A stretch of DNA of 64,000 bases from Acidobacteriaceae bacterium (GTDB lineage Bacteria; Acidobacteriota; Terriglobia; Terriglobales; Acidobacteriaceae): NCBI GenBank assembly GCA_028283655.1, contig JAPWKE010000003.1, forward strand, positions 2,914,001-2,978,000. The letters run 5' to 3'. The notes beneath the pieces are model-generated. The model was not told where the DNA came from. It made no database searches and worked only from the letters and a program-made list of their open reading frames with translations. Below, in pieces: positions 16,271-25,241 of the stretch (position 1 is the first letter of the stretch; each line of letters begins with the position of its first letter). Position numbers and translations under genes: made by a program.

Positions 16271-17827
16271 CTACGCGCGAGCGACGATCGGCAGCTTGAT
16301 ACGGATCGTCGTTCCGTGGCGATCAGAATCAGTACGCGAGCGCAGTTGCAACTGCCCGCCCTGCTCTTCCACGATTCCCCGAGTCACCCACAGCCCAAGC
16401 CCGGTTCCCTTCTCGCCCTTGGTCGTAAAAAACGGCTCGAAGATCGCCTTCAGATTCTCGCGTTCGATCCCATGTCCATTATCGGCAACCGTAACGATAG
16501 CGTGCTCGCCCGAAAGCCGTGCGCGCACAAAGATCGCCCCTCCGGTCTGTTCCATCGCTTCCAGCGCATTGCCTACGACGTTGGCAAACACCTGCCGCAG
16601 CGCCGGGTCATACCGAACCGCCCGGATCGAGTCATCGTAGCGAGACTCCAGCAGAACGTTGTGCTGCTTCGCCCGCGAGGCAAAGAGTTGCGAAACCTCT
16701 CCGAGAATCGCGTAGAGATCCAACGTACGGCCAGGCACCTTGCGATAGAAGCTCAGCGTCGAACGCGTAATGTGCCCCACGCGTTCCAGCTCGCGAGCAG
16801 CAACTTCCAGCAATTCTGCGGCTTGCGAAGACAGCTCATACGTCTGCAGCAGGTAAACAATATTCGTCAAAGCTTCCAGCGGATTGTTGATCTCATGCGC
16901 CAGCGTATTCGCCATGCGTCCGGCGGCAGCAAGACGCTCGGAGTTAATCAGCCGCGTCATCAGGTCTGCCGTCTCACGCTCCGCAGCCTTGCGCGCCGAG
17001 ATGTCTTCGATCACCCAAAGCAGGGCCGCCGCGCTGCTATCGTCATGGCGCAGCAACGAGGTCGTGAGCTGAGCCGGAAACGTCTCTCCGTTCGTGCGAA
17101 GCATCGTAACTTCCACACGAAAGCCGGTACGCTTTCCATCAAGCAGCTCAGTCAATAACTGGCGCTTCTGAAGGCGATCGCTGGGCAGAATAAAGTCGCC
17201 AAGGATAAGTCCGCGGAAGTGCCCCGGCTCCACCCCAAGCAGCTCTGCCAGACGCTGATTCGCCAACTCAAAGTGCCCATCAGGGGTCGTGTGCGCCATG
17301 CCAACCGCGGCCTGGTTAAACGTAGCCGAGAAGCTGCGCTGCACAAGCTTCAACTCTGCTTCCGTCTGCAGGCGCTCCTGCCGCCGAATCGCATCGGCCA
17401 GTTCGCGCTCGATCGCCGGCAGCAAGCGCTCCAGATGACCCTTGAGAACGTAATCGTGCGCACCCGCTCGCATAGCGTTTACGGCCGAAACTTCGTCAAT
17501 CGTTCCCGACACAATGATGAACGGAATATCGCGACCGGAGTGCTGCAACATAGCCAGCGCATCGCGTGCGCCGAAGCTTGGCAGCGTGTAGTCCGCAATG
17601 ATGAGGTCCCAGGGAGCAGGATCGCTCAACGCCTCTTCAAACTGCGCGGCCGTTTCCACCCGCCGCGTGTCCAGCTTGTAGCCCGCGCGCGCCAGATGCC
17701 GCGCCAGAAGCAACGCGTCCTCTTCGTAATCCTCAATGATCACGACGCGCAAAGGACGAGGCGACGCAGCCTCCTTCGAGGCTGCGCCCTTCATCTCGGC
17801 AATCGGATCTACAGAGTCGGTGGGCAT
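16271..17827 (-). CDS. Hybrid receiver-PAS histidine kinase
   Basis: 518 residues with the receiver at the N-terminus (about 25-145; IEDYEED acidic pocket, phospho-acceptor Asp79 in IIADYTLP, Lys129 in DYVLKG), then a PAS domain (about 160-280) and a kinase core. The H-box is NTLAHEINNPLEAL with His311; the N-box is VFANVVGNALEAM; ATP-lid motifs are VADNGHGI and GEKGTGLGLWV. It is soluble, with no membrane segment. The receiver-first order suggests it is driven by phosphotransfer from another kinase, and the gene lies next to a kinase and a stand-alone receiver. It overlaps the upstream receiver gene by 19 nt, implying translational coupling. Input signal and output are unknown. Confidence 0.9.
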   Translation of the reverse strand: MPTDSVDPIAEMKGAASKEAASPRPLRVVIIEDYEEDALLLARHLARAGYKLDTRRVETAAQFEEALSDPAPWDLIIADYTLPSFGARDALAMLQHSGRDIPFIIVSGTIDEVSAVNAMRAGAHDYVLKGHLERLLPAIERELADAIRRQERLQTEAELKLVQRSFSATFNQAAVGMAHTTPDGHFELANQRLAELLGVEPGHFRGLILGDFILPSDRLQKRQLLTELLDGKRTGFRVEVTMLRTNGETFPAQLTTSLLRHDDSSAAALLWVIEDISARKAAERETADLMTRLINSERLAAAGRMANTLAHEINNPLEALTNIVYLLQTYELSSQAAELLEVAARELERVGHITRSTLSFYRKVPGRTLDLYAILGEVSQLFASRAKQHNVLLESRYDDSIRAVRYDPALRQVFANVVGNALEAMEQTGGAIFVRARLSGEHAIVTVADNGHGIERENLKAIFEPFFTTKGEKGTGLGLWVTRGIVEEQGGQLQLRSRTDSDRHGTTIRIKLPIVARA

Positions 17828-18243
17828 TGGTTCAGCAACAGCCAGTACATACCAAGCTGTCGGGTAGCCTCGGCAAAATCTGTAAAGTTGACCGGCTTGC
17901 GAATGTAGCTGTTCACTCCGAGCCGATAGCTGGCAACAATGTCGCGCTCTTCGTCAGACGACGTCAGCACAACGACAGGAAGCAGCGCCGTCTTGTCGGC
18001 CACACGAATGGCACGCAGCACATCCAGACCTTCCACCTTCGGCAGCTTCAGGTCGAGCAGAACAAGTTGCGGCATCGGGTTCACTCCCGAAACGATGCCG
18101 TTCATGTACTCGATAGCTTCCGCACCATCGCGAGCTACGCGAATCTCGTTCGCTACATTGGCCTTTCGCAGAGCGCGGATGGCAAGCGCTTCGTGGTCCG
18201 GGTCGTCCTCGACCAGAAGAATAAGGTTCTCAGTAGAAGCCAT
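17809..18243 (-). CDS. Single-domain response regulator (Rcp1/CheY-like)
   Basis: 144 residues consisting of a receiver only: acidic pocket VEDDPDHEAL, phospho-acceptor Asp64 in QLVLLDLKLPKVEGLDVLRAIR, Thr in VVLTSS, Lys115 in YIRKPVNF. The YIRKP and extended loop are typical of the Rcp1 subgroup that pairs with phytochrome-like or CHASE3 kinases. No output domain, so it acts by protein contact or as a phosphate shuttle. It lies 37 bp after the CHASE3 kinase and overlaps the hybrid kinase start. Confidence 0.92.
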   Translation of the reverse strand: MASTENLILLVEDDPDHEALAIRALRKANVANEIRVARDGAEAIEYMNGIVSGVNPMPQLVLLDLKLPKVEGLDVLRAIRVADKTALLPVVVLTSSDEERDIVASYRLGVNSYIRKPVNFTDFAEATRQLGMYWLLLNQCPPTL

Positions 18244-18280
18244 AATCCGTTAAATATCCCGTCTGTAAATTGGCGCCAAA

Positions 18281-19711
18281 CTATGCGCCCAGCGTGAAAA
18301 AGAACGTTGCACCGTGGCCCGCTTCACCTTCAGCGCCGATCGTTCCAAGATGTCGGCGGATGATGCGTGAAACAGTGGCCAGGCCGATGCCTGATCCCTT
18401 GAAGTCACGATCACCATGCAGACGCTGAAACGCTGTGAACAAACGATCGACGTACTGCATGTCGAATCCAGCACCATTGTCCTTGATGAAGTATACGGTT
18501 TGGCCGTCTCGCAGACCACTGCCAAACTCGATACGCGCACCCTCTGTTTTGGACGTGAACTTCCACGAATTGCCAATCAGATTTTCCAAAGCAACCCGCA
18601 TCAATCGCGGATCAGCCATCACCAAAATACCCGGCTGCCCTACCCACTCCACCGTGCGTGAAGGATCGCCAGCCGCCAACTCGTTGAAAACATTCGTGGC
18701 CAGTTGCGAAAGGTCAAACCGTTCTCGTTGAACATCCGACCGCGTCACTCGCGAGAGCTGCAACAACGCATCGATCAGAGTTCCCATCCGCTGCACGCCA
18801 CCGCGTACGCGATTGATGTAATCCAATCCCTCGTCATTCAACTTGTCGGAAAAATCTTCCTTTAACGCCAGTGAAAAGCCGTCGATCGTTCTCAGAGGTG
18901 CGCGCAGATCATGCGACACAGAGTAGGAGAACGCCTCAAGCTCCTGGTTGGAAACCTGAAGCTCGTGAGTACGCTCGGCCACACGCTCTTCCAGAGAAGC
19001 ATTGGAAACTCGTAACTCGCGATTCAACGAAGCAATCTCATCTGCTCGCTCGCCAAGCTCCAGCCTGGAACGCTCTGCGCGAACCAGCAACTCGAACGCG
19101 AGAATCAGCAGAATGATATCCAGCACCGTCGCACCGGTAATGGAAATCACCATATTCCTTCGCGAACTAGCCGCTACCGTATAGCGCTGGTTGAGCAACC
19201 GCCGCTCTTCCTGCTCGATCTGGTCCAGCACATACCGCACCGTCACCCCGCCATCGGGGCTCTCCAGCAGCGCTGGGCCAACCAGCGACTCATCTGCTTC
19301 GCTTCCGCTCATTTTGCGGTGCAGGTTCAGCGCCGTCTGCATCAGCGTCATCCGCAACGAGAGCCGCAAACGCAGAAGCCTAATCCGCTCCTGCTGGGAG
19401 TGGTTATCGATGGTGTCCTGCTGCAGCTTGTCGACCGCCTGCTCAAGCCGCATCTCGCTGGTAGTAAAGCGGTTCATGTAATCCGTGGAACCGGTCAGCA
19501 TGTAGGCGCGCGCAGCGTTGTTCGCAGAAGAAAACTCAAACAGAGTTGACTGCGTCTGACTCACAACTTCAAGCGTATGCGCGAGCCAATGTTCGGCATC
19601 GAACAGCACCGCGACGGAGCGCCCGGCGATCCAGGTGTTTATCAGGACTACCACAAGGCAGGCCGCGGCGAGCCAGCGGTAAGTTGCAATACGACGTTGC
19701 GATCTTTGCAT
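18281..19711 (-). CDS. Membrane sensor histidine kinase with CHASE3 domain
   Basis: 476 residues. Two membrane segments (about 12-33 and 186-210) flank a helical extracytoplasmic domain of CHASE3 type (FEFSSANNAARAYMLTGSTDYMNRF, about 58-82). A coiled coil (about 215-260) leads to the HisKA H-box EAFSYSVSHDLRAPLRTIDGF with His267. The ATPase domain has RVALENLIGNSWKFT, FIKDNGAGFDMQYVDRLF and GSGIGLATVSRII. The YSVSHDLRAPLR signature is the subgroup that commonly works with Rcp1-like regulators, which fits the next gene. The extracellular signal is unknown. It is the first gene of the three-gene signalling operon. Confidence 0.92.
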   Translation of the reverse strand: MQRSQRRIATYRWLAAACLVVVLINTWIAGRSVAVLFDAEHWLAHTLEVVSQTQSTLFEFSSANNAARAYMLTGSTDYMNRFTTSEMRLEQAVDKLQQDTIDNHSQQERIRLLRLRLSLRMTLMQTALNLHRKMSGSEADESLVGPALLESPDGGVTVRYVLDQIEQEERRLLNQRYTVAASSRRNMVISITGATVLDIILLILAFELLVRAERSRLELGERADEIASLNRELRVSNASLEERVAERTHELQVSNQELEAFSYSVSHDLRAPLRTIDGFSLALKEDFSDKLNDEGLDYINRVRGGVQRMGTLIDALLQLSRVTRSDVQRERFDLSQLATNVFNELAAGDPSRTVEWVGQPGILVMADPRLMRVALENLIGNSWKFTSKTEGARIEFGSGLRDGQTVYFIKDNGAGFDMQYVDRLFTAFQRLHGDRDFKGSGIGLATVSRIIRRHLGTIGAEGEAGHGATFFFTLGA

Positions 19712-19895
19712 ACAGGGTCAACTGTACTGGATGCAACCCTATCCACCTGTGGTTGCCTGCTCTCAATTCACATCGCAACCGCTGTAAGTACTAAGGTTTT
19801 CGTTTACGCCTCTCCAGACCGTCCATATACTGGCGTCAACATTCAGACCCTCACCATCGATCCCTGAACACCTCCCACAGGAAACAGGACCTTTT

Positions 19896-21698
19896 ATGCG
19901 CGCTCTTCCTTTGCTGCTTCTCTCTCTGAGTTCTGCTGCACTCTGCGGTTGTGGTGCGGGCTCCTCCATTACGACCACAACCACTCCCGCCCTCAGCGGC
20001 CACGCCCTGGGCGGCAACCAACTACTGGGAAACTCCACCATCCAGCTCTGGGAAGCCGGAACGACCTACTCCGGCGCCGCCACCGCGCTCATCTCAGGCG
20101 GCGTCACCGCCGACAGCAGCGGAGCCTTCTCCATCACCGGCGGCTATACCTGCCCGACCCCTCAGACGCAGGTCTACCTCAGCGCCACCGGCGGCAATCC
20201 CGGCCTGGGCGGCACGCTCACACCGTCACCGAACCCAAATATCGCCCTGCTCGCCGCTCTCGGCTCCTGCGGCAACCTCTCCTCCAGCACGCACATCGTC
20301 ATCAACGAAGTCACCACCGTTGCGGCGGCGTACGCGCTCGCGGGTTTCAGCAGTGACTACAGCCACATCGGCGCACCTGCCAGCAACGCCACCGGTCTCG
20401 ACAACGCCTTCCTCGTCTCGGGCGTTCTGGCCAGCAGCGACACAGGGCAAAGCGTCGGCACCGGCCCCACCGGCTCGGTTGTGCCCACGGCGGCTATCTA
20501 CACTCTCGCCAACGCTCTCGCCAGTTGCGTGAACTCCACCGGAGGCTCCGCAGGCGACAGCACACCGTGCGGCGCCCTCTTCACCGCAGCTACGCCCACC
20601 GCAGGCTCCGCCCCCACCAACACCGCAGACGCGGCTATTAACATCGCACACCATCCGGCAACCAACGCTGCTGCGATCTACAGTCTCGTCACCTCCAGCG
20701 GTCCCTTCCAGCCCACGCTCACCGCCACGCCCAACGACTGGACGCTCTCCGTTAGCTACCCTCTTCCAGCCGTGGCGACAGATCTCGCCACCGACTCCGC
20801 CGGAAACACCTGGCTGGTGAACGCCACCGCGCTCTACGAGATGTCGCCCACCGGCAGCATTACGAGCACGAACACTGCGATGTCCGGCTCCAAAATCGCC
20901 CTCGGCCCGGATGGGGCCATCTGGAGTGGTGCCACCACGCTCAAGCAGCTTCCCGCTGGAGCAGGTGCTCCCACCGTTTACGCCGGAGCTGGCTTCACCG
21001 GGACCGCTGGGCTCGCCGTCGATGACGCAGGCAACGCTTGGTACGCCGTCGGCTCCTCCACCTCGCTCTACGAGACGAGCGTCACTGGCGCCACCTTCGG
21101 GCCCTACACCACCGTCGACAGCCATCAAAGCAGCGTTGCCATCGACCCCAGCGACAACATCTGGGTTGGCAACGTCGGCGGTTCAGGCAAGGTAAGCGAA
21201 CTCCTCAGCCTTGGCATCCCCACATCCGGCGCGCCCTGGACCCTGGAAACAGGCGCCAGCTCCAACGCACTCGCGATTGACGGCGCTGGCAACACATGGA
21301 TCGCAGGCGGAAGCGCCGCTTACCGCGTCACCAGCTTCGGATCGGTCACGAATTTCCCGGCTTACATCTCGGGTGGTTCGTACGGTCTCTCCGCCGCGCA
21401 GGGCGTCACCATCGACGGCGCTGGCAGCGCATGGTTCGTCAATAATCTTGCGATCTCCAACGCGACCGCTGGCAGTGTGGCCGGCTTCTCCAACTCCGGC
21501 ACCGGCATCACACCTTACCTCGGATACGTAAGCTCCACCCTGGCTGCGCCCTACGGCATCGATGCGGACATCTCCGGCAACCTCTGGCTGCGCAACACCT
21601 CCGCAGCCACGGTCACGCTGATGGTCGGCGCGGCAACACCGGTAGTTCGACCACTTGCCCTTGGTCTCAGAAACGGCACCCTCGGCACACGTCCCTGA
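19896..21698 (+). CDS. Secreted lipoprotein with NHL/beta-propeller repeats
   Basis: 600 residues. Lipoprotein signal MRALPLLLLSLSSAALCGCG with the probable lipidated Cys19. Residues about 30-260 form an Ala/Thr/Ser-rich domain with conserved Cys (GSCGNLSSSTHIVINEVTTVAAAYAL). The C-terminal half has NHL-like repeats with recurring VDDAGNAWYAV, IDPSDNIWVGN and IDGAGNTWIAG motifs, each a propeller blade. It ends VGAATPVVRPLALGLRNG. Its layout matches the lipoprotein at 60029-62398, so the two are paralogues. AGGA precedes the ATG. Likely surface-exposed or periplasmic; the binding partner is unknown. Confidence 0.8.
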   Translation: MRALPLLLLSLSSAALCGCGAGSSITTTTTPALSGHALGGNQLLGNSTIQLWEAGTTYSGAATALISGGVTADSSGAFSITGGYTCPTPQTQVYLSATGGNPGLGGTLTPSPNPNIALLAALGSCGNLSSSTHIVINEVTTVAAAYALAGFSSDYSHIGAPASNATGLDNAFLVSGVLASSDTGQSVGTGPTGSVVPTAAIYTLANALASCVNSTGGSAGDSTPCGALFTAATPTAGSAPTNTADAAINIAHHPATNAAAIYSLVTSSGPFQPTLTATPNDWTLSVSYPLPAVATDLATDSAGNTWLVNATALYEMSPTGSITSTNTAMSGSKIALGPDGAIWSGATTLKQLPAGAGAPTVYAGAGFTGTAGLAVDDAGNAWYAVGSSTSLYETSVTGATFGPYTTVDSHQSSVAIDPSDNIWVGNVGGSGKVSELLSLGIPTSGAPWTLETGASSNALAIDGAGNTWIAGGSAAYRVTSFGSVTNFPAYISGGSYGLSAAQGVTIDGAGSAWFVNNLAISNATAGSVAGFSNSGTGITPYLGYVSSTLAAPYGIDADISGNLWLRNTSAATVTLMVGAATPVVRPLALGLRNGTLGTRP

Positions 21699-21711
21699 TC
21701 CGACAAAAAGC

Positions 21712-21743
21712 AAAAGGCCCACGCAATCGCGTGGGCCTTTTTA
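21712..21743 (+). terminator. Terminator between converging lipoprotein and ABC-F genes
   Basis: Perfect 12-bp stem AAAGGCCCACGC/GCGTGGGCCTTT with an AATC loop. TTTT follows on the plus strand and the A-rich left side gives TTTTGC on the minus strand, so it may serve both converging genes. Confidence 0.92.
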
Positions 21744-21759
21744 CGCTCTACACTCTACT
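21742..21759 (+). repeat. Copy of the TACGCTCTACACTCT intergenic 15-mer
   Basis: TACGCTCTACACTCT at 21742-21756, identical to 49110-49124 and the reverse complement of 54830-54844. It lies at the foot of the terminator before the ABC-F stop. Confidence 0.75.
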
Positions 21760-21775
21760 TCTTTACATCCTGTCA

Positions 21776-23425
21776 CTACGCTTTCGCGTCAGCCTTGGCC
21801 TTCTGCTGATACTCCTCATACGGCCCGTTGTGGTCCGTAATGTGGAAGTCATCCGGGCCACCTTCAAAGTGCCAGATGCGCGTTCCAACCTCTTCGAGCA
21901 GGTCCTGATCGTGCGTCACGAGGAAGACAGTACCTTCGTACTTCTGCAGCGCCTGGTTCAGCGCATTAATGCTCTCGATATCAAGGTGGTTCGTCGGCTC
22001 GTCAAGAATCAGCACATTCGGCTTCTGCAGCATCAGCTTGCAGAACAGCAGACGGGCCGCCTCGCCGCCCGAAAGCGCCTCGGTCTTCTTGTTGCCTTCT
22101 TCGCCGCGGAACAACATCTGTCCCAGCAGGCCGCGGATATCTTCCTTCGCAACCTTCGGGTCAAAGCTGTGCAGCCACTCCGCCGCCGTTGTCCCCTTCG
22201 GGATCGACGCCGTATGGTCCTGCGCAAAGTAGCCGATATTGGCCTCGTGGCCCCACTTCACAGCACCGTCATCGGCGAAGTTTGCCTCTCGCTCATGCGC
22301 GTCCACGCCCGGGGCGTTCTCCACGATCGACTTGATCAGCGTCGTCTTGCCCTGACCGTTACGGCCAACCAGCACCACCTTGTCGCCGCGCATCACGGCT
22401 GAAGAGAACTTGCGAATCACGTTCTCCACCTTGCCGTCCGGCTGCGTATAGCTCTTCGACAGGTCTTCAATCTCCAGAATGTGCTTACCGCTCGGGCGCT
22501 CCATCTTGAAGCTGATGAACGGGCGCTGAATGTTCGAACGCGCCAGCTCCGTTGTCTGCAAGCGCTCGACTTCCTTCTTACGCGAGTTCACCTGCGACGA
22601 ACGCGTACCGGCCGAGAAGCGCGCGATGAACTCGTTCAACTGGGCGATCTTCTTCTCGCGCTGTTCGTTCTGGCCCTCAATGCGAGCACGCACCTGCGTC
22701 TTCTGCAGCACCATGTCGTCATAGCCACCGGTGTACGTGATGATCGTCTCGTAATCGATGTCCGCAATATGCGTGCACACCGAGTTCAGAAAGTGACGAT
22801 CATGCGAGATCGTGATCACCGATCCGCTGTAGCGGTTCAGAAACGTCTCGAGCCAGTGAATCGAGTCCATATCGAGATGGTTCGTCGGTTCGTCCAGGAA
22901 CAGCGCATCCGGGTTGCCGAAGAGCGCCTGCGCCAGCAGCACACGAACCTTCTGGCCGCCCTGCAACTCGCTCATCTTGCGCTCATGCAGCTCATCAGGG
23001 ATATCAAGCCCCTGCAGCAGGATCGCAGCGTTGGAGTCGGCCTCATAGCCATCTTCCTCGCCCACAATGCCTTCGAGCTCACCGAGGCGGATGCCGTCAT
23101 CATCGGTCATCTCAGCCTTGTTGTAGATCACTTCGCGCTCTTCCAGCGCAGCCCACAACGGCTTGTTGCCCATAATGACCGTATCGAGCACGCGATACGC
23201 GTCAAACTCGTACTGGTTCTGTTTGAGCACGCCAAACTTCTTCGGCCGCACGACATTGCCCTTCTGGGCGTCGAGCTCGCCGGTCAGCACCTTCATAAAG
23301 GTGGATTTACCGGCACCATTCGGGCCGGTCAGGCCATAGCGGCGACCATCGGTAAAGGTAACGGAGACGTCCTCGAAGAGTAGCTTCGAGCCGTAGCGCA
23401 TGGTGACATTCGAGACAGAAATCAT
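21776..23425 (-). CDS. ybiT: ABC-F family ATPase (YbiT-like ribosome-associated)
   Basis: 549 residues with two ABC domains in tandem and no membrane segments. First domain: Walker A GPNGAGKST, signature LQGGQKVR, Walker B LFLDEPTNHLD. Second domain: Walker A GRNGQGKTT, signature LSGGEAARL, Walker B LILDEPTNHLD. The linker (about 245-325) contains the charged helical region that reaches the ribosomal P-site in this family. The N-terminus ISVSNVTMRYGSKLLFEDVSV, the VLDTVIMGNKPLW segment and the ISHDRHFLNSVCTHIADIDY motif match the YbiT subgroup. ABC-F proteins act on translating ribosomes; the exact role of YbiT is not settled. It converges on the lipoprotein gene, with a terminator between. 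Confidence 0.88.
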   Translation of the reverse strand: MISVSNVTMRYGSKLLFEDVSVTFTDGRRYGLTGPNGAGKSTFMKVLTGELDAQKGNVVRPKKFGVLKQNQYEFDAYRVLDTVIMGNKPLWAALEEREVIYNKAEMTDDDGIRLGELEGIVGEEDGYEADSNAAILLQGLDIPDELHERKMSELQGGQKVRVLLAQALFGNPDALFLDEPTNHLDMDSIHWLETFLNRYSGSVITISHDRHFLNSVCTHIADIDYETIITYTGGYDDMVLQKTQVRARIEGQNEQREKKIAQLNEFIARFSAGTRSSQVNSRKKEVERLQTTELARSNIQRPFISFKMERPSGKHILEIEDLSKSYTQPDGKVENVIRKFSSAVMRGDKVVLVGRNGQGKTTLIKSIVENAPGVDAHEREANFADDGAVKWGHEANIGYFAQDHTASIPKGTTAAEWLHSFDPKVAKEDIRGLLGQMLFRGEEGNKKTEALSGGEAARLLFCKLMLQKPNVLILDEPTNHLDIESINALNQALQKYEGTVFLVTHDQDLLEEVGTRIWHFEGGPDDFHITDHNGPYEEYQQKAKADAKA

Positions 23426-23612
23426 AGTCGCTTCCCATTTTACCTGTCCCCGCCCAACATCCGCTCCCGAGGCTCAACTCAGGCCTCCCGCGCCCCTTTA
23501 TAGAGCATTTGCATCCCAAGCAAAGTGAGGGACCTGCTTGTCGCCGGTCGGCTACCGCTGCGCCACTGAATCCCAGGCGCGCAGCCCACGGGCAACCGAC
23601 AAAAACCGTCGC

Positions 23613-24854
23613 CTAAGCCCGCACCCGCAGCGAAAGCGGCAGCCACAAAGCAAACGTCGACCCTCGACGTTTGCCGCTCATACGGCTACGCGCTTCGATA
23701 GACCCACCATGCTGCGCCGCGATCTGTCGCGAGACCCAGAGCCCCAACCCCGTACCTTGAATATCCTTCGTCGTAAAAAACGCCTCGAACGCGTGCGCCA
23801 GCGTCTCCGCAGACATCCCGCAGCCGCCGTCGGCAACCGTAATCCGCACACCCTCTTCGCCGGTCGACCAGCGCGTGGCCTTCGCTGCCCGCACCGTCAG
23901 CGTCCCACTCGCCCGCATCGCATCCACCGCGTTACCCACCAGGCTGTTCAGCAGCTGTCGAATCTCCCCCTCATAGCAGGTGAGTTGCAGCCCCGCGGAC
24001 AACCGCTGGTCTACGCAAATATCGAAGTTCTTGAAGCGCGCCTCAAATAGAGTCATGGCGTCCTCAACAAGCTTCACCACCGCAATCCTGGTCGGCTTTG
24101 TAGACTGCCGGTGGAAGCGAAGCGTATGCGTCGCCACCGTAGCCACCCGCGACAACTCCGTGTCGGCAGTCTCCAGGTACGCCCGCGTCTCAGGCTTCAG
24201 CGACTCATCCAGTCGCGCGAGGTAAAGCAGGTTCGTCACCGCAGCCAACGGGTTATTGATCTCATGCGAAAGCGACGAGGCCAACCGCCCTACCGCAGCC
24301 AGCTTTTCAGCCGTCTGTACGGCAAGCGCCGCCTTCTCGTTTTCAATCAGCTTCAGCCGCAACTCCATCTGCGACATCACCTGCCGCGCCAGCGCTTCCA
24401 GAGCATGTAACTGCTTCTGCTCCAGCGTCCTGGGCTTCGAATCGAACACACAAACCGTGCCAAGGATATGACCGTTCGGCGCAACCAGCGGCGCTCCGGC
24501 GTAGAACCGGATCTGCGGACCGCCCGTCACAAAAGGATTCGCACAAAACCGTGGATCAAGCAGCGTGTCTTCGATCACCATCGGTGTCGACTGCAACACA
24601 GCACACGCGCAGAACCCATCGTCCCGCCCGGTTTCATTTGTTCCAAAGCCGACTTCCGACTTGAACCACTGCCGGTCGCGATCGACCAGCGTAATCGTGG
24701 AGTAAGGCGCCGCGCAGATATAAGCAGCTATTTCAGTGATATCATCAAACGCCTGTTCCGGCGGAGTGTCGAGGATCGCATACCGATTCAGCGTCGCCAC
24801 TCGCTCAGCATCATGCTGAGGAACTGGAGCTGAAAATCGTGTGTAAGCGTCCAT
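23613..24854 (-). CDS. Cytoplasmic GAF-domain histidine kinase
   Basis: 413 residues. An N-terminal GAF domain (about 20-165; NRYAILDTPPEQAFDDITEIAAYIC, and the motif FCACAVLQSTPMVIEDTLLDPRF common to redox- or ligand-sensing GAFs) is followed by a kinase core: H-box RLASSLSHEINNPLAAVTNL with His197, N-box LLNSLVGNAVDAM, G-boxes VADGGCGM and GTGLGLWVSRQI. No membrane segment. The GAF contains several Cys (FCACAV, FCANPF) that might bind a cofactor, but this is inference. No partner response regulator is adjacent; the cluster at 16271-19711 is the nearest. It ends about 190 bp past the ABC-F start. Confidence 0.9.
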   Translation of the reverse strand: MDAYTRFSAPVPQHDAERVATLNRYAILDTPPEQAFDDITEIAAYICAAPYSTITLVDRDRQWFKSEVGFGTNETGRDDGFCACAVLQSTPMVIEDTLLDPRFCANPFVTGGPQIRFYAGAPLVAPNGHILGTVCVFDSKPRTLEQKQLHALEALARQVMSQMELRLKLIENEKAALAVQTAEKLAAVGRLASSLSHEINNPLAAVTNLLYLARLDESLKPETRAYLETADTELSRVATVATHTLRFHRQSTKPTRIAVVKLVEDAMTLFEARFKNFDICVDQRLSAGLQLTCYEGEIRQLLNSLVGNAVDAMRASGTLTVRAAKATRWSTGEEGVRITVADGGCGMSAETLAHAFEAFFTTKDIQGTGLGLWVSRQIAAQHGGSIEARSRMSGKRRGSTFALWLPLSLRVRA

Positions 24855-24989
24855 AGAGTTCCTTTATTGGAACATGCAAAACATTCCAAAGGGAACCCTC
24901 AATCTTCGTCCCTGCAACCGGTCGGTTGCCAGAGAATTCATCACACTACATCGCGTCGCTTCGCCTTTCAACATGGCGAACGTCGCCCC

Positions 24990-25026
24990 AAGGCCTTTCC
25001 CTCAGCCACAGCAAGGGAAAGGCCTT
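24990..25026. repeat. 13-bp inverted repeat at the mini-protein stop codon
   Basis: Perfect stem AAGGCCTTTCCCT (24990-25002) / AGGGAAAGGCCTT (25014-25026) with an 11-nt loop. The right arm overlaps the TAA of the small ORF at 25025. The T-run on the minus strand is weak, so it may end or stabilise the transcript rather than be a classic terminator. Confidence 0.7.
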
Positions 25027-25123
25027 AGTTCATACAACCATCGACATCGTTATCGGCAGCATCGCCAAGCAGGTACTGACCAACGACAAGGGCCACAGGC
25101 AGAAGGAACATTACGAGATTCAT
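25025..25123 (-). CDS. Candidate 32-residue membrane mini-protein
   Basis: Hand translation: MNLVMFLLPVALVVGQYLLG, then an acidic tail DAADNDVDGCMN. One clear transmembrane helix (about 3-20) and a short acidic end with one Cys. It has an excellent ribosome site (AAGGAG 8 nt before ATG). A hairpin overlaps its stop and another lies upstream (25179-25212). Together these are good signs of a real small gene. It is about 120 bp after the SDR gene on the same strand and could be its last cistron or a separate unit. No homologue is known to me; small single-helix proteins often regulate a membrane partner, which is inference. Confidence 0.62.
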   Translation of the reverse strand: MNLVMFLLPVALVVGQYLLGDAADNDVDGCMN

Positions 25124-25178
25124 GGAGTCGTCTCCTTTTCTTTCAGGTTGAGAGAGCGTGTGCTCTTGTTGATACTGA

Positions 25179-25212
25179 CGCGGCGGATCGAAAAATATTG
25201 CGGTCCGCCGCG
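25179..25212 (-). repeat. Hairpin between SDR gene and mini-protein
   Basis: 9-bp perfect inverted repeat CGCGGCGGA (25179-25187) / TCCGCCGCG (25204-25212) with an AT-rich loop. There is no T-run, so it is more likely an mRNA-stability or attenuation structure than a terminator. Confidence 0.55.
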
Positions 25213-25241
25213 CAAAATATCTGTTGAAACTTCTTAGCGAG

